A DNA stretch of 64,000 nucleotides from Geothermovivens sp964644845 (GTDB taxonomy: Bacteria; Zhuqueibacterota; Zhuqueibacteria; Oleimicrobiales; Geothermoviventaceae): positions 18,499-82,498 of the forward strand of contig CAZXXS010000041.1 in the NCBI GenBank assembly GCA_964644845.1. The letters run 5' to 3'. Positions 62,047 through 64,000 of this stretch are shown piece after piece. Every line of letters begins with the position of its first letter. The first letter of the stretch is position 1. The notes under the pieces are model-generated. The model had not been told where the DNA came from. It did not search any database and saw nothing but the letters and a program-made list of their open reading frames with translations. The position numbers and the translations under genes are program-made.

Positions 62047-63951
62047 ATGGATGCGAAGTTGTACAGTGACTACGACGTAGTGGTGGTCGGAGCTGGGCAC
62101 GCAGGTTGTGAGGCGGCGCTGGCGAGTGCACGGATGGGCGCGAAGACGCTGCTGGCAACCATGAACCTGTTCTCCGTGGCCCAGATGAGCTGCAATCCAG
62201 CCATCGGAGGTTTGGCTAAGGGGCACCTGGTGCGGGAAATCGACGCGCTTGGCGGGGAGATGGGTCTGGCTGCCGATGACGCCGGGATTCAGTTCAGGAT
62301 GCTGAATCGGTCCAAGGGACCAGCCGTGTGGTCGCCGCGGGCGCAGGAGGACCGGATTGGGTACAGCCTCCGGATGAAAAAGGCGATCGAGGAAACGCCA
62401 AACCTCCATTTGAAGCAAATGCAGATCGTGGGACTGGAGGTGCGGGGGGGAAAGGTGCGCGCGGTTGTCACGGGGACGGGCGCGCGGATCGAGACAAAGG
62501 CAGTGGTCGTGACGGCGGGGACGTTCCTGAACGGGGTGATCTTCATCGGTTTGAAAGCGTTCCCGGCAGGACGGGCGGGGGAGTTTCCAGCGAAAGGCCT
62601 GACGGAGGCACTGGCGGAGTTGGGCTTTGAAACGGGACGTCTGAAAACGGGAACGCCGCCGCGCGTGGACGGCTCGACGCTGGACTACAGCAAGATGACG
62701 CGGCAAGATGGCGACGAGGAGCCGGTGCCGTTCTCGTTCTGGCACGAGCGTCTGGATGTCGAACAGGTGCCGTGCTACCTGACGTACACGAACCCGGAAA
62801 CGCATGCAATTCTGAGAGATGGCCTGGTGAGGTCGCCCCTGTACACAGGGATGATTGTGGGGGTTGGACCCCGCTACTGTCCGTCAATCGAGGACAAGAT
62901 CGTTCGTTTCGCGGACAAAGAGCATCACCAGATCTTCGTGGAGCCGGAGGGCAGAGACACGACCGAGGTCTACATCAATGGCTTTGCAACGAGTTTGCCG
63001 GAAGACGTGCAACTGCGAGCGATTCGAACCCTGCCGGGATTTGAAAGAGCGGAAGTGACACGCTTGGGGTACGCAATCGAGTACGATTTCTTCCCGCCGA
63101 CGCAGCTGAAGCCCACACTGGAAACGAAACGGGTGGAGCATCTGTACTTCGCGGGCCAAATCAATGGGACGTCGGGCTATGAGGAGGCGGCAGCCCAGGG
63201 GATTGTAGCGGGAATTAACGCCGTACTGAAGCTGCGGGGTGAAGGAGAGTTTGTGCTGGATCGCGCGGAGGCGTACACGGGGGTGCTGGTGGATGACCTG
63301 GTGACAAAGGGCACCAAAGAGCCTTACCGAATGTTCACGTCGAGAGCTGAGTACCGCTTGTTGCTCCGTCAGGACAACGCGGATCTTCGACTGAGTGAGA
63401 AGGGTTACGACGTTGGATTGCTGCCGCGAGAGCGGTACGAGCGGGTCCGGCGCAAGAAGGAAGCCATCGAGGAGGTGCTACGGCTTCTACGGACGACCAA
63501 GGTGGAGCCGGATGAGGTACGGACGCTCTTAGAGAGTGTTGGTTCGCGTCCACTGAGCCAAAAGGCGAACGTTTACGATTTGTTGCGGCGGCCGGAGGTC
63601 CCGCTGGCGTTGTTGGGTAGGTTGGGCAGTCTCAGACGGCATCCGGTGTTTGAGCGGGGAGGTGAGAAGTTCTGGCGGGAGGTAGGGGAACAGGTGGAAA
63701 TCGAGGTGAAATACGAGGGATTTGTGAAACGCCAGCTGGCTCAAGTTGAGCGGATGAAGCGCCTGGAGGAGAAGCTGCTTCCAGAAGGGCTGGACTACTG
63801 GAGCATGGACGGCATTTCGATGGAAGGGCGGGAGAAGCTGAGCAAGATTCGGCCGCGGTCAGTGGGTCAGGCAGCGAGGATCACGGGAGTTTCGCCTTCG
63901 GACGTGGCGATGTTGCTTGTGTACCTGAACAAAACTGGTGGGGGCGAGTAG
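62047..63951 (+). CDS. mnmG: tRNA uridine-5-carboxymethylaminomethyl(34) synthesis enzyme MnmG
   Basis: A protein of about 634 residues, the FAD/NADH partner of MnmE. The FAD-binding GAGHAGCEAALA motif starts near residue 16, followed by MSCNPAIGGLAKGHLVREIDALGG, KTGTPPRVDG, the LYFAGQINGTSGYEEAAAQG motif and the helical C-terminal MnmE-binding domain ending VAMLLVYL. ATG 62047 is chosen: it immediately follows parS and gives the usual N-terminus (DYDVVVVGAGHAG). An in-frame GTG at 62008 would overlap the mnmE stop and encode parS, and cannot be excluded. No strong ribosome-binding site precedes either. The remaining 49 bases to the window edge hold no supported gene. Confidence 0.97.
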   Translation: MDAKLYSDYDVVVVGAGHAGCEAALASARMGAKTLLATMNLFSVAQMSCNPAIGGLAKGHLVREIDALGGEMGLAADDAGIQFRMLNRSKGPAVWSPRAQEDRIGYSLRMKKAIEETPNLHLKQMQIVGLEVRGGKVRAVVTGTGARIETKAVVVTAGTFLNGVIFIGLKAFPAGRAGEFPAKGLTEALAELGFETGRLKTGTPPRVDGSTLDYSKMTRQDGDEEPVPFSFWHERLDVEQVPCYLTYTNPETHAILRDGLVRSPLYTGMIVGVGPRYCPSIEDKIVRFADKEHHQIFVEPEGRDTTEVYINGFATSLPEDVQLRAIRTLPGFERAEVTRLGYAIEYDFFPPTQLKPTLETKRVEHLYFAGQINGTSGYEEAAAQGIVAGINAVLKLRGEGEFVLDRAEAYTGVLVDDLVTKGTKEPYRMFTSRAEYRLLLRQDNADLRLSEKGYDVGLLPRERYERVRRKKEAIEEVLRLLRTTKVEPDEVRTLLESVGSRPLSQKANVYDLLRRPEVPLALLGRLGSLRRHPVFERGGEKFWREVGEQVEIEVKYEGFVKRQLAQVERMKRLEEKLLPEGLDYWSMDGISMEGREKLSKIRPRSVGQAARITGVSPSDVAMLLVYLNKTGGGE

Positions 63952-64000
63952 CAGCCGGTACCAGGGGGAGACAGTGGAGTTCGGTGGACCGTAGGTTCGG

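Noticed and set aside
63984..64000. GTG at 63984 after AGGGGGAG as the start of a following gene such as rsmG
   Set aside because: Only five codons are visible before the window ends, so no product can be supported.

Overview
The window (64 kb, GC-rich, no rRNA, tRNA, CRISPR array or insertion sequence seen) carries the chromosomal replication-origin region of a Gram-negative-type bacterium. Its right end reads, leftwards, dnaA, dnaN, recF, a DciA-like gene, gyrB and gyrA, and rightwards rpmH, rnpA, yidD, yidC, mnmE and mnmG with a perfect parS site. An outer membrane is implied by lipoproteins, a LolA-like protein, two outer-membrane barrels and a long YidC with a periplasmic domain. A KaiC-domain ATPase with its small partner resembles a family I recall as restricted to thermophiles, so a thermophile is likely. 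The lineage cannot be fixed from the sequence; an uncultured group near the FCB bacteria (KSB1 or Calditrichota-like) is only a guess.

Layout. 1-12.7 kb: a beta-CASP metallo-hydrolase (-), trpS, an S9 peptidase and a small lipoprotein (+), then two radical SAM genes and the KaiC pair (-). 12.8-21.3 kb (+): TetR regulator, RND/MMPL exporter, LolA-like periplasmic protein and outer-membrane barrel, which look like one envelope lipid-export unit, then UbiB-like kinase and phasin. 21.6-24.0 kb (-): a beta-propeller/phosphoesterase lipoprotein. 24.6-30.1 kb (+): three sugar-nucleotide enzymes, namely two overlapping GlgC-like proteins and a guanylyltransferase with a degenerate phosphomannomutase-like tail. 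30.4-43.0 kb (+): exported glycan-degrading enzymes (GH38 mannosidase, GDPD, an unassigned glycosidase, GH2 beta-galactosidase). 43.1-44.9 kb (-): diguanylate cyclase and a hypothetical protein. 45.6-48.3 kb (+): a patatin-POTRA-barrel protein. 48.5-64 kb: replication and RNA/membrane housekeeping genes.

Origin. The dnaN-dnaA gap holds an AT-rich stretch, perfect DnaA boxes, a run of TGTGGA motifs and trinucleotide repeats beside a box. G/C strand asymmetry reverses there: the + strand is C-rich to the left and strongly G-rich from about 55.85 kb, including across dnaA. A second pair of boxes lies upstream of dnaA. dnaA is therefore on the right replichore and transcribed against the fork, and the glycan and export genes on the left + strand are also head-on.

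Several promoters share a TTGnnn, 17-18 bp, TAnnTT pattern, so ordinary sigma70-type recognition is expected. The most unusual items are the origin architecture, a terminator placed directly against the mnmE start, the unassigned glycosidase, and the TetR/RND/LolA/barrel unit.
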